Assembly: GCA_002633025.1 (NCBI GenBank)
Contig: NMRB01000153.1
Location: 62,001-126,000 of the forward strand
Length of the DNA: 64,000 nucleotides
Direction: 5' to 3'
Source: Notospermus geniculatus
Taxonomy: Eukaryota > Nemertea > Pilidiophora > Heteronemertea > Lineidae
Shown here: positions 1-13,900 of the stretch, piece by piece
Layout: the number at the start of each line of letters is the position of its first letter
Numbering within the stretch: position 1 is the stretch's first letter
The notes under the pieces: generated by a model
What the model was told of the DNA's origin: nothing
Seen by the model: only the letters and a program-made list of their open reading frames with translations
Databases searched by the model: none
Position numbers and translations under genes: made by a program

Positions 1-1777
1 CATGTTGTTGTAGTAAGTGAACCTTTGCTTCCTAAGACCCAGTTGAGTGTACTGGTATAGGAAATATGATACATGTACTGTGGGTGGCTTTCTGATGCTC
101 TAACTATGAGGAACCGGCGTGCCCAAAGGAGGTGCTGGGGAACAACTCCGTTTCAACACAAAAACACATGCGTTGCGACGTTGAAAACATCACTGACGTC
201 GCGCATTGTTCGTGACGTTATGTGCGATGCGTCATTCAGAATCAATGACGTTGCTCTTCAATCTGTTGTTTACGCTAAAATAGTCAACTTTATCGATGAA
301 ATTCAACATGTTCCAGCTTGAATTTTCGTTTGAAAACATTCAGATATGTTGAGTTAGTCCTGTAAAATTCAAAATTCAATGGACTACTTCAGTAGGGCTA
401 GAAGTAGGGTGTAGTTTCAGAATTAAATGGCAAATAACGTTGGCTTGACTTTCAGTGTCATAGATTTAACTGCGTTGTTCGTCAGCGCCACGTCACGGAT
501 TAGTTCCACCAGTTCCTCATTGAAAGGAGCGTACGCTCTCCTGAAGGCTGTCATAGCCGTAGCTAATGTCCAAGGGCCAGATGAACCAATGTCAATATGG
601 TAAACGAATGAACAGGAAATCTGACATTACCAACTGTTTGCCTGGAGAAATTACATCCGTGGATTACTGGCAACAGTTATCAAACCTTTGATTGGAAATG
701 GTTGTGGGTATTACTAACAGTAGGCTAACTCAGCAGTCACGCTATCAACCGTCTCTTTAGACATGAGAATGCTAGTTTTAGTCATGGATCAAAACACACA
801 CTCTCCAAAGCGTGGTGATGTCTTCAACTTACCAAAAGCATTGTCAGAACAGTAACTTCACCTTGGAGGATTGTTCCATTAGCTGATTCGATGAGAATAT
901 GTGACCTTGTCGAGCTGTTTTAATCATAGACTAACACGACTATCAGTGATAGCTTTCTTTGTGATATAAAAATGCTGTTAGCTGTCATGGAGTTGTGTCA
1001 GTTGCCAAAGATAATGGGTAAGGTGATAAAATGTTTTTTCCCGAGAATTGGTGCTGGAAGTAGATGCTCCTTCGCAGGCAAGCGATATTTTTTGTAGGCA
1101 AGGTTGAAGGAGACCATACAACAACAGTCGGAGTTCTTGCTGTGAGGTTGCTGATGTAGATGTGTGTTCCTGAATACTCTGACGATGTCACATCACCCTA
1201 GCGCAGGTTGCATGTCAGTGGGTTGTGGTCTGTCTGAAGTGTGTGGATCCCCCAGTTACATGGCATGGCCTAGCCCGACAGCCGTAGAAGATTTCCTTGA
1301 TGGCCTATAGTGGGTTGGTGCGTTCACCTCTGAGCTGGAAGTTCAGCAACCCAGAACATTCAGATTTGGTATTAGTCTGGATTTGCATACCTTTCAAATA
1401 GAAGGAAGGAGTAATGTTGTCATCATGGTTGATTTTCCCTGGTGATTTCCTTGACTTATTATTGATCACACCATCTGATGGATGAGGCAACTGTCACAAT
1501 TTCCCAATGCATCATTTTCAACTCTCAAGATTCAGATCCATTATTTTTCCTCTTGAGAACTTTTTAGAAGATTTCCCAGTGTTCAGAGTAGAGAAAATGA
1601 GATGGCCTATAACCTATGACACATAGGTTGTAACTAACCCTGCAATTCGCTTTCAAAATGTTCATTAGCCTATAACCTAACCATTCACCATCTTTTTCAG
1701 TAGACAGTTCCTATATCTACTGATACTGACCTCCCTTTTCAACCCATATAGACGAAATTTCTTTCTTTCTCATGCAG
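1..1777. other. Dystrophin intron, no gene seen
   Basis: No spectrin-like reading with splice sites was found on either strand. Open frames here are short and unlike any family I know. CG dinucleotides cluster at 110-260. This is treated as intron upstream of the first exon in the window. Confidence 0.6.
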
Positions 1778-1938
1778 GATCTGCAAGCAGAAATTGAGGC
1801 CCATGAACATGCCTTCGAATCACTCACAAGCCAAGGCCGCCAACTCTCCGACAGAGAAGAACACAAAGTGCTGAGGAAAAGAATTGATGAAATGAATCAG
1901 AGATGGATGAAGCTCAAAACCAAATCAGTAGAAATTAG
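1778..1938 (+). CDS. DMD: Dystrophin exon: spectrin repeat ([16 protein letters not shown])
   Basis: Acceptor CATGCAG ends at 1777 and donor GTACGG starts at 1939. Phase 0 in, two bases over. The reading DLQAEIEAH matches the human DLQGEIEAH spectrin segment. The conserved repeat-core Trp is in [15 protein letters not shown]. Confidence 0.92.
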
Positions 1939-4900
1939 GTACGGTAAATGCAGTTTGTTCCTAATTTTGCAGCTAAGTGCTAGGGGGCTTCGATCATCTT
2001 GTGTCTGGCTTCTCTCTTGGGTTGGCATGCTCAGATCAAACGTTGACTCTCCGTCTTCACAGAATTAGGAGTTTAATGGCGTTCTTACATGAATGGTAAT
2101 GATAATTGGCTGACATTTCTATACTCGGGCTTCATCTGAACCTTTGATCTTTGATGATTTCCCTGTGTCCACCCTAATGTTAATTGTCTTTGATACATGT
2201 AAATCAGTATAACTGCATGTACTGTACATGCACCATGCAGCTGAGTAAAATTCGTGTTTCTGCAGCGCATTTGATGCATATGCCTTAAATATGCTGCTGA
2301 TAGAGGCAGGTCTGGTGCATGTTTGATGCATGAATGAGGTATACCTATCTTTGCAAATATGCATCATCAGTGCCTCAACAATGGTGCATGTTTAAGGCAT
2401 GATGGATGCATATTTGAGGCAATGCATCAGAATCATGTGCATTCTGGTAGGGGCAGTTATGATGCATTGAAACAGAGCCCAGTGTATGAAGCACTTTTTA
2501 CCTGCTCTGAATAGGACACATGGTGTATGCTAGGCCTATTTCTATCTGGGTGCATGCTGGCAATCATTCGCACAAGAATTGGAGACCTTACTTTCGCTGT
2601 CAATTCCAGGCTATATCTCAATTATTCAATGTTCTTCTGGAAAAATCAGATAAATGCAAGTGCAAATTCCATTGGCGGTAATGAGAGTTTGACTTAAATG
2701 AATTAGTTTGGCAATTAAGTACCGATAATTATCCTACGGATCCGTTGATTAATTATTCCTTTGACCTGGTTGCAGGGGCCGCCTTGAAAGTAATGCTGAA
2801 CAATGGACCGCCCTGCTGACAACATTGAAGGAACTGATCGAATGGCTGGCCATGAAAGATGAGGAACTCTCCCAGCAACAACCGATTGGGGGTGACCTGA
2901 TTTCTGTCAAGAAACAGAATGATGATCACAGGGTAAGGCGTCTCTTCAATACAACAAGCTCTACTTAAAGAGCCCTGATAGTCTACATGTAGACTATCAG
3001 GTTACTTTGTGCTGCTTTGCAAGCAGCACACCCTCAAGCGGCGAATCCACTGATACGATTTTGGCTTGAGACGGGGTTGCGATCACCATGGCAATCAGAA
3101 GTCCTTATAAGGTGATCGCAAGGGATCGCAACCCCATCTCAAGCCAAAATCGCATCAGTCGATTCGCCGCTTCAGAATATTAGAGGTTCACTCCTTCATG
3201 AAAGTGGAGGAGCGAGTGCAAGAATCTCTGATATTCACATGATGGAGCAGCAGGACCGGGTTCAAATCCAGCCCAGGCCAGTTGGGATTGATCATTCCTG
3301 GCTCGAGCATCTTCATGGCCATTGCGTGGGAGTTAGCGGCGGTGCCTTGTACCTTATTGCAAGGGCAAGTAGAAGACCTCATTCAAGTGAGGAACATGAG
3401 TAGCTTGAGATGGTCTCCTCCATAATTACCACCGCCAATAATGCTTTGCTTCAGCCCGGATGGAAAAATACAACACAATACGAGATCTGCTTTGCTTACT
3501 TCAGGGATTTCTTGGCATTTGCACATGTGGCCTTTTCTGACGGAGGAGCAAATAATGACGACAAAAGTCCTAATCCATGTGTACATTTGCTTCTGCGGAT
3601 GGTGCCTACTGGTTGATTTTTTCTATGAAATATCTAGAGAAAGGAAATGGTACAGACACTACTAAAATGATGAATATTTCATCTTCAGGAGATGAACTAC
3701 TCTTCCTTGTCACGTGAACAACCCTTTAGGTGTTGTTCTCGGAAACTCGAGTTTTTTTGCACATAAGCTGAAATGTACTTAAGGGTGATTCTTTCATAAG
3801 CGATGTATAAGAGAACAAGATAATGGGTCGATGATTCTCTCTGCTTTGTGTAGAAAATATTGCTACCTTTAGGCAGCATCGTTTCATGAATGTGGTCTCA
3901 CGTTTACTTTCTTAGCTATGATTGAGTGAAAAATAGCTTCTTAAATAAATCTCTTTTGAGTAGGTGGTAAGCTGGTCAGTGTTTTTAAGGCAGTGTTTAC
4001 GACGAATGTTATTTTCATCTACGTAGGTCTTTAAGAACAGCTTGGAAGAAAAGCGTCTGCTGATAGAGCACAGTCTCGAAACGGGCAGAATGTACCTGAG
4101 GGAGGAGAAGGAAGAAAAACGCACAAGTTCAGATAGCGGGGAAGGGAGTCAGTCAGGTGTGTATTCAATAAATCTCAATTTCATTTGGAAATGTCAACGC
4201 GTAGTCTTTTCTTTGATCGTAAAAGTTCAAGATTATTTTTGTTGGCTGGGGCAAGTAAATTTGTCTCATGGACGGTCATTACTGCAGTAAGTCGCATGAT
4301 AGAGTGCATGTGACCTTTCGGCGAGTTCTCCGAGACAGCTTATACGTCGGGTTTCAGATAAGAGTCTAGAATTGCACCCATGTCCGCTTGTTGTTTATGA
4401 CTCAAAAAGGTTGTAGGATTTATTGACATTACGTGTCTCATGTTAGTACCTCTTGGAGTCAGAGTACCACTTTACCAGCTCGGCCATTTCTCAACTTCCG
4501 TTGCTTGTTGCCTGAGAAGTAAACTGACCAGTTCTGGAACTTCTTCTGAGAGGTTTTAAGACACCAGGATTGGTCAAGAGTTTACCTGGTGTAGATTACT
4601 CTGGCACATTTTGAATCAAGCCATCAGTGAATTTGTAAGACATATTTGGGCTTAGGCCATACCAATATGATTGTTCGTTTAACGGATTTCCCTCATGCCT
4701 AAAATCCCAAAAGTGAAAAAAAAATTTTTTGCTCCCGCTTGTTTAAAATGCTGTAAATTAGAAAAAAATTTTTTTTGCAAATGTGGGAAGGCTTTGTTTT
4801 TTACCGCCCGCATGCTCAAAACCCCATTTCAGGAAAAAATATATAGGCGCAAAGTCATCAAACATCGCCAAAGTGAATAAATTCATAAATTCATTGACAG

Positions 4901-7900
4901 TGATTGTCGTTGATGCCCTGCTCTTGCCTGTGCTACCCTTAAAAAATCTAAAATCCTTGGATTTTAGGCCTAAGAATTCATTTTGTTACCTTCACGCTCA
5001 CCCTTATGTGACCACATAAAATTTATACAACTTATGGTTAGCATTTTTTTTTCTTTTTTTTTTCGCCCTCATGCTCCATCTTGTATGGCCTAACAATCCG
5101 TTAAACGAACAATCAAATTGGTATGGCCTTAGATCAATATAGTTTTTGTGGCTGATCACATTTCCATCGAAGTTTCAAATTTCTTCTTCTTACTGCAGAA
5201 TCTGAAATTCCCTCTGGTGAACTGACGCCAGAACAAGAAGCCCGGCATATCGTTCGAAAAATCCGACACCACGTTCGACTTCTGAACCGGAAGTGGGCCG
5301 AGGTCAACCAAAAATCCATAGAATGGCAAGCTCGAATGGATGACATATATTCCGTACGTAGTCACTCAAACTTTACGGAGGTTTTCGGTGAGGCGTTCTT
5401 GATGCCCACTTCCCTCTCTGACTTGAGGTTTCATTGTGACCCTCTTTTTCCTCAAGTAGAAGCTAATGGAATAATCTTCTGTTGTTCTTCAGAAATTAGA
5501 TATCTTCCACCGAGCTATGGATGACTTCCAGGGTAAACTTTTGTCTGCTGAGAGGGAGAAGGCACGATGGCAGTCTGTGGAAGATATCTTCTCTGTCAGC
5601 CTGCAAGATGAAATCGATCACGTTAAGGTAACTAACCTGTCCCTGATAAGTTTATTTTGACAAAGATCTTTCACGTGTTCAATTCTCTTTCGTAAATGTT
5701 ACTGTCATTAAAATCTGAAGTTTCTATGGCCGTTTCCGGTCATTTAGGAGTAATCATCGTTAAATTTCTCAGAATCATAGTACAGTGGAACCTCCCTTAA
5801 CGGACACCTCTGCCAGGAGGACACCTCTCTAATCAGGACACCAATGTTCAGTCCCAAACTGGTCATTTCTATTCATTTCAACCTCTGTAATCAGGACACC
5901 TCTCAATTGAGGACAGCATTTGTCAGTCCCGAAGGTGTCCTTAATAGAGAGGTTCGACTGTATAGGGCTGTCGGTCACCATCATTTGTGACCTCTGTTGT
6001 TATTGACACCAAACTTGATACCTATGAACCCTTGAGTCCAACTCAGCAGAGGACATCAAATGCCAAGTTTTGATCTGACATGATTTCTGATTCTGCCAGT
6101 AGGGCGAAATGCCCCATTTTGCTTCCAGCATTGCCATTGGTGAATGGCAATGGAAAGGGTGTTTTTTCTGCCGTTAGTGTCTATCATGAAGAATATCAAT
6201 CCCGTCTTTCTTCTTCCCGCAGGGCTTCCAGACCCGTATTGTGCCACTCCAACACGACATGGACCACCTCAACAACCTCGCCAATGAATTCCAAAACGCC
6301 AACGTAGTCTTGTCCCATATAAATGTTAATAAATTAGAAGACCTTAATACTAGGTAAGGCAATAGGAGCAGTCAGCCGTGCGTATTGCCAAAAGATGGCA
6401 GCAAATTTCTCGCGCACCAATACACAGGAAAATCCACGTGATTGGTGCTCCACGTGATGGGTGACCCTTGACAAGTGTCGTCTCCGTCATTGTTGATGTT
6501 TCCATGTGTGGTCATCCTTTCGCTGCCTCAAGTGTGAAGTTTCCTTTTCAGATGGAAAAATTTAACGGACAACGTAGATGATTACCTGAAACGGTTACAG
6601 AACGCTTTACGAGAATTTGCTCCAACATCCCAACACTTTCTATCTGCTTCTGTGGAGTCACCGTGGGAGAGAGCGGTGGCAGGGAACAAAGTGCCTTATT
6701 TCATCAAGTATGTAATTGAACACTCTATTGCTGTTTACTTCCAAGTGACTGATTGATGCTTCTAATCGTTGTTCATCATTTCAACGCCCCCGTCATCTTG
6801 GTTTCAATGGGATTTTCTTGAAAATTTGTGCATGGTAGGCAATTTGTATTTTGCAACCAATCACATGTTTGGGTTTGCCTACCAGATAAGCATGCATGTG
6901 GTAAATCCTGTTGGAAACCAAGATGGCATGGACGTCAAAACGATGAATGGACCCTGTTCTGACATTTTAGTTGGGATTTCTTCTTATTGGAGTTAAATTC
7001 AACCTTAGAATTTGTCAAGTGTATGCATTTGTTAGTGGTTTTGCTACAAATGATCAAACGGCATGAAATGTTCGACATGGTGAAAAGTGGAGACAATAGG
7101 AATTTGTTTGACATGAAATAAGAACAAGAACCTTTAGGGAGCTTGACAACACTTCTTACAAAGCCAATCCATTTATAGGTTGCCTCAGATCAAGCAACGA
7201 CTGTCATGACCACATGGCCTGGCTTTGAGATAGTCTAGGGACTTTGTTTGCATAATGTTACAGATATAGGCACTGGCATAGCCTGTCAAATTGGCTTGGG
7301 CATTATTTGCCTGCCAGACGTCATCATTAACCTTTACGTATTATGAATAGACGATTCTCGAATTCACAGATCTGCGCACTTCCGAAATCTCAAACGGAAC
7401 CTCGATCTGAAACCGGCTGACGTGACGCCATCCACAATTCAGCAATGGTTGAGCCTGACGCAACGTCTTCGACGTCACTGTCGTGGGGTTGTCTGCGTTA
7501 CGTCATTCAGTTTCAGACCGAGGTTGTGGTTGAGATTTTGGCGGAAGTGCGCAGATCTTTGTCGTTTGCGTCAATTTGAGAATGGTCTATAAACTAGATA
7601 CTGATGTACTTGCCATGTTCTTTTTCAGTCATACCACTGAGACAACCCATTGGGATCATCCACAAATGACAAAGCTTCTTCGTTCTCTGTCCGAGTATAA
7701 CCATGTTCGATTTTCTGCTTATCGCACTGCCTTGAAACTCAGGACATTACAAAAGAAACTTAGCTGTAAGTTGACTACAGGACATTCCAGACTTCAGATT
7801 AGTTGTTACTTGTAAAGACTACCAAACTAGACAACATTCCAGATTGCCTGTAGAGAGTGTGCTGTGACTCATTGTGATGTCACTTTTGACCAGCGGTCCG

Positions 7901-10900
7901 CCATTCTGACATCGACGACAAAGTGTGCCATGTATAGACCACGTCATGGTTGAAGTCACACACACTCCACTTGCACCAACAACAAAGTGTACTACATGGG
8001 TCGATGATGTCATTTCCCGTCCAATATGGCGGATACAGACTGATCCCATGACATGATGACGTCACCTACACGCTCTGTATACTGAAAGAGTTTTTGGTAA
8101 CGATGTTCACCAATTCCAAGAGATCAGAGAACGGCGTGCCATAAACACAAGTCACGGGGTTGACTACATGTAACCATTCTTCCTTTTCAGTACACTTACT
8201 CAGCATGACTATTGCATCAGAGGCATTCGACAACCACGGTCTCCGTGCCCAGAATGACAAGCTCATGAATGTGATTGAAATCATCAACTGTTGTCAGTGG
8301 ATGTACGAGAAGATGTCGGAGGAGCATGAACTAGTCAACGTTCCACTTTGTGTAGATTTGGTGCTAAATTGGTTACTCAATGTTTATGATACGTAAGTGA
8401 ATCGTAACTTTGAACGTTCTTGGTTTGTTATGGGAGTTTCTCAGATATCTGACACGTTGTCCCACAAATCGGATGTGGATATTCTGGCTTTCGATGGTGC
8501 AAGTTTCCGCTCGGGGTCCTGTACACAGAGGGGTTACATTATTCTACATTTCACCTGAAGTTTCGGGGGGAAATTAAATACATGGCATTGATGCTCAATC
8601 CTCAAGTTGATATTGAATTAATACTTTGTTCTTTTCAGTGTGCGTAGCGGTCGACTTCGAGTTCTCTCATTTAAAGTAGGGATTATTCTTATGTGCAAGG
8701 CACATCTAGAAGACAAGTACAGATGTAAGTGTATCTGATGACCTGCCTCATAATTTGCTGTTTCTGAGAAGAAAGTAGGGCATGGATTGAATATACAGGC
8801 ATTCAAACTAAGGACTGTGTCCACTCAGCATTTCCTGCGTTTTGTGCCCTGTCTGTCAGGGATAAGTTGGCTCTCTATGGGCAGTTCACCTGTAGTGACT
8901 AATAGCAGTTGGTCTTGAAGAAAGCCATACCAAAACTGACAATGATAACTTGCCCATTGAGAGCCATCTCACATGAGAAACTTGAACCTTAATTGAGCTG
9001 CAGTTGTTTCTTACTCAGTGTTGCATCCTTGTGAATTTTGACCTGCTTGATGATCTTACAGTGCCACCTTTGGAAACACCATCAAACTACTCACAAACGA
9101 TCTCCTCTTAATCCTTCTGTGATCTTTTTCAGATGTCTTCAGATTAATAGCTGATTCTAATGGCTTTGTGGACCAGAGGAAGCTTGGCCTCTTGTTGCAT
9201 GACTGTGTACAGATTCCACGCCAGCTCGGGGAGGTTGCTGCTTTCGGTGGTAGCAACATTGAACCAAGTGTACGGAGCTGTTTTGAAAAGGTAGAGTATT
9301 AATTCTAAAATCAAATCTACAATCTTCCACTGGTGTCATCTGACCTTCTCACAAATTAGCCCAAGCCTCTTACATGTATATGACCCCTTTCAATCAACTT
9401 CTGATGGGTTTTATTGGGAAGAAATTCCGAAAAAAGTACAACACAATCTTTAATCTTCCACATATTATTTTCAGGCTGGTGGTAGGCATGAAATCCAAGC
9501 AAGTGATTTTCTTGATTGGCTGAAATTGGAACCTCAGTCTCTAGTCTGGTTACCTGTCCTTCATCGTCTTGCTGCCTCTGAGACGGCCAAACATCAGAGC
9601 AAATGCAATATCTGTAAGGAATGCCCCATTGTGGGCCTCAGGTGAGTGCACAATCATCTGATTTACCTTCAATATGGATCCGCTGAATTCTGTCACCCTG
9701 GTTGCGCCGGTGTGCATCCGCTGCATACCATGTGTGTGGGCGTGGATGGGGGACTAATGACGATCTGTGGAATGCTGCCTCCTTCTTCAGCATTCGCCAG
9801 TATGATATGTCATTAGATTGGACATCAAGAGTATTTTCAGTCACAATTTTGGCTCTGTCCTTGATACCGGGCCTGGAGAGGTCTACCACAATGCCTCAGG
9901 GTTTCGTGGTCACTAGAATTCTTAGACTACACATTTTCNCAGGCAAGAAAGCTAAAGGCCATAAACTCACCCACCCTATGCAAGAGTATTGTACAGCAGT
10001 AAGTATCAACTCTGCTTCACGTTGTTTGTGAGTCTAATCTACATGTAGTTAACCAGTCATCCGAGTCGGCATTTTTATGGGGAGTCAAAAATTTGGTCAT
10101 TTTCATCAGACGTTTTTGTTAGGAGTTAAAAAGTTGAGGAATATCGTTGAACGTGCAGTCATAGCGACTGTCTGGCTGCATGACATTGAAGTCATTTCTA
10201 AATACCTGTACCTCTTGTAAGTGACATGTAGGCTAGTGTTTGATAATGATGTTTTTAATGTCATTTTGTGTTATGAATGCTACTGTTTTCTGTACCAATG
10301 TCGCTCATCTTTTTAAAGTGTGTCTAAACACTAGTAGTCTTGCACTGAACACTAGTAGTCTTGCACTGAACCCTAGTAGTGTAACAACACTGTTTCTGTT
10401 TTCCTGTCACTGGAAAGATTTCACACAGCTGATGGCTCAGACAGTCTCTGTGATGCAGTTCTCAGCTTGGCCATCAGATAGCAGCACTATGGAAAACGGC
10501 AGTGTGTCATAAGTCTTTGGTATTGATGGGAACACCCTTCTTTCTTTGAGAAAGACAGGGAGAACTAAAAGGGTATTGGTAATATGGAAGTACAAAATTG
10601 TGTACGATTGAATTTTCTTGTGAAGAACTTTGGAATGGCATATAGCCCAGTTTCAGAAAGTTGCAAGACAACTACATGTTAGATTTTGTGTCGCACTGTC
10701 TGATCTCTTTAGTAATGAATAACAATAAGATAGGTGATGGTCCGTGGGTGTAGTAGGAACTATTCTTCAGAACGTCGTGGATATTCAAAATGGAGAAAGA
10801 ACCTTGACAATGGTATAACATGTAATAATGTGCGCCGGTTCACCTGTGACTGGGCTGCAGATGACCCAGACAGAAATTCCTAACCTGACAATCATTAATT

Positions 10901-13900
10901 AACAAATGGTTGAGCTCCAATTCTACCACCAAAATTTCCAGCCCTGTGCACTCCGTTGTTGGGTAGCAGCACACATCTTAGGCTTTGTCTCTGGGAGGTG
11001 GGTTAGCTTCAGCCTTGTAATTGTAGTTTCCAATTTATAATCTCATGTACATGTATACTCATTATGGTCTGGTGTAAATACTCTTTATAGTCTCATGTAA
11101 ATACTTCTACTGTCTCGTGTAAATACTCTTTATAGTCTTGTGTAAATACTCATTATAGTCTCGTGTAAATACTGTTTGTAGTCTAATGAAAATACTCAAA
11201 ATATTCTTTTGTAAACACTACACAGATACACGACATCAAATTCATCATTTAATTGAAAAAAGAACAGCATCCGAGAAAACCAATATCAATCGTAAAAATC
11301 TTGTCTGATTGATTCCAATCTTCTACTCATCAGTACATCATATTATGCCTGCATAGCAAATCACCTGTTGCTATGGCAAAAACATTCGGGTTGCAAGGTT
11401 GGTCATGATAATTTTCCATCAAGCGCTGTCAGATTGTCTTATGCCAATAGATTGAAATTCGATGCTGTTTTCGGGTTTCTGGTTGTTTTGTGAAACTGGA
11501 GGCTGTTGGCATTGGAATTTTTGGTGTTGATGGATGAGCACGAGAAGTGTTCATGAATCTATGAATAGCAATCCTTTGGTCATGTCAAAACAGAACACTA
11601 GTCCTAGTTATCAATCAAAGGTTCTATTCACATGTTGTAAAATTTTCAACGATAGCACACTCAAAAGTATTCAAATTCTCCTCTATCATATTTTGATTTC
11701 ACCGTATCCTTTGAAAAATTTCGGCCGAAATTGAATTAAAAAATCACGAATTGTGATTTGAAAAAAGCTTTAGAATAGCTGTCAAACTTGTGACATAAAA
11801 AATTACCAGAATAACTCTCATGGGTGATATATAAAAGCTGCAGAATAGCTATCAAAACTTGTGCGTAATTAAATCTTCAGAATAACTATCACAACTTTAA
11901 GGTGTGTGACGTCACAACTTAGGTGTGTGACGTCACAACTTAAGCTGTGTGACCTCACAACTCATACGTAAGAAAAGTTTCAGAATAACAATCATTAGAG
12001 TTATGACATATATAAAGAAGCTTCAGCATAACTACATGTATGACATAACAAAAAGCTTTGCTAATAGTCTTCGACAATGCTGTTAAAAGGTGTCCAGTGT
12101 GCAATGTGGGCTTGATGTCAATCCTTCTCTCTATTGCCCTTGCTTTGAGTCATGCACAACTCGGTCAGCATTGGTGGTATCATCGCTTAAACTTTGAATT
12201 TTAGTTTACCCAGTAGTTTGGAATTAGCCCTGAACTTCTTGTGATAAGTACCGGTAATGTTGAAAATTTAGGAGGGATAAGCTGGGGGGTTTTCGTATCA
12301 CTTTCTTCCATTTTGAACTGCACTTTTTCTTCGTTCATCATTTCATTCAATATTTTAAAATGCAAGTCAGTATCCTAATGGTGTCACTTTGAAGAGTTTT
12401 CGAAAATATGTGCGCAAACAAGGAATATTCTGTATGAAATTTGACTCAACATTCCCTGAAAAATTCATTTATTTTGTGCTCAAAGAAGGAAGGAATTAGG
12501 CAAACATTGATGTTCAGAAAGGTGGCATCATATTCTACATGGAGAGAGAAGTCTGAGAGATTTTACATCAAAGATAATTGAGAAAATAGACATTTGATGA
12601 CAAAATTCAGAAATCTGTCAAAATCCCCTTGCGCACTTATGAGTTCATCTGCCAGGTTTGAGCAGGCAGTATCATCTGGTCAAGTTTTCCAAAATCCTTG
12701 GGATGAAAGAATTTGAAGAAAGATTCTTCAGATGGTTGATGGGAACAGCATTTCCTCAAATACAATGTATTTTCAGTAGGATCAAAAATTTATAATGTCA
12801 AAACAGAACACTAGTCCTAGTTATCAATCAAAGCTACTATTCACATGTTGTAAAATTTTCAACGATAGCACTCTCAAAAGTATTCAAATTCTCCTCTATC
12901 ATATTTTGATTTCAACGTATCCTTTGAAAAATTTCGGTCGAAATTGAATTAAAAAATCACGAATTGTGATTTGAAAAAAGCTTTAGAATAGCTGTCAAAC
13001 TTGTGACATAAAAAATTACCAGAATAACTGTCATGGGTGATACATGTATATTAAAGCTGCAGAATAGCTATCAAAACTTGTGCGTAATTAAATTTTCAGA
13101 ATAACTATCACGACTTAAGGTGTGTGACATCACAACTTAGGTGTGTGACGTCACAACTTAAACTGTGTGACCTGACAACTCATACGTAAGAAAAGCTTCA
13201 GAATAACAATCATTAAACTTATGACATAAAGAAGCTTCAGCATAACTGTGACATAACAAAAAGCTTTAGCTAATAGTCTTCGATAATGCTGTTAAAAGGT
13301 GTCCAGTGTGCAATGTGGGCTTGATGTCAATCCTTCTCTCTATTGCCCTTGCTTGAGTCATGCACAACTCGGTCAGCATTGGTGGTATCATCACTTAAAC
13401 TTTGAATTTTAGTTTAGTTCAGAATTAGCCCTGAACTTCTTGTGATAAGTACTGATAATGTTGAAAATTTTGGAGGGATAAACTGGGGGGTTTTCCTATC
13501 ACTTTCTTCCATTTTGAACTGCACTTTTTCTTCGTTCATGATTTCATTCAATATTTTAAAACGCAAGTCAGTATCCTAATGGTGTCACTTTGAAGAGTTT
13601 TCGAAAATATGTGCGCAGGCAAGGAATATTCTGTATGAAATTTGACTCAACATTCCCTGAAAAATTCTTTTATTTCGTGCTCAAAGAAGGAAGGAATTAG
13701 GCAAACATTGATGTTCAGAAAGGTGGCATCATTTTCTACATGGAGAGAGAAGTCTGAGAGATTTTACATCAAAGATAATTGAGAGAACAGACATTTGATG
13801 ACAAAATTCAGAAATTGTCAACATCGCCTTGCGCACTTATGAGTTCATCTGCCCATGGTTTGAGCAGGTATCTTCTGGTGAAGTTTTCAAAAATCCTTGG

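Noticed and set aside
1-12. Possible tail of an upstream dystrophin exon before a GTAAGT at 13
   Set aside because: Only 12 bases are visible; the donor word alone cannot support an exon.
9638-9889. 83-codon minus-strand frame next to the N at 9939
   Set aside because: It looks protein-like but matches nothing I know, starts with GTG, and overlaps the donor of a dystrophin exon.
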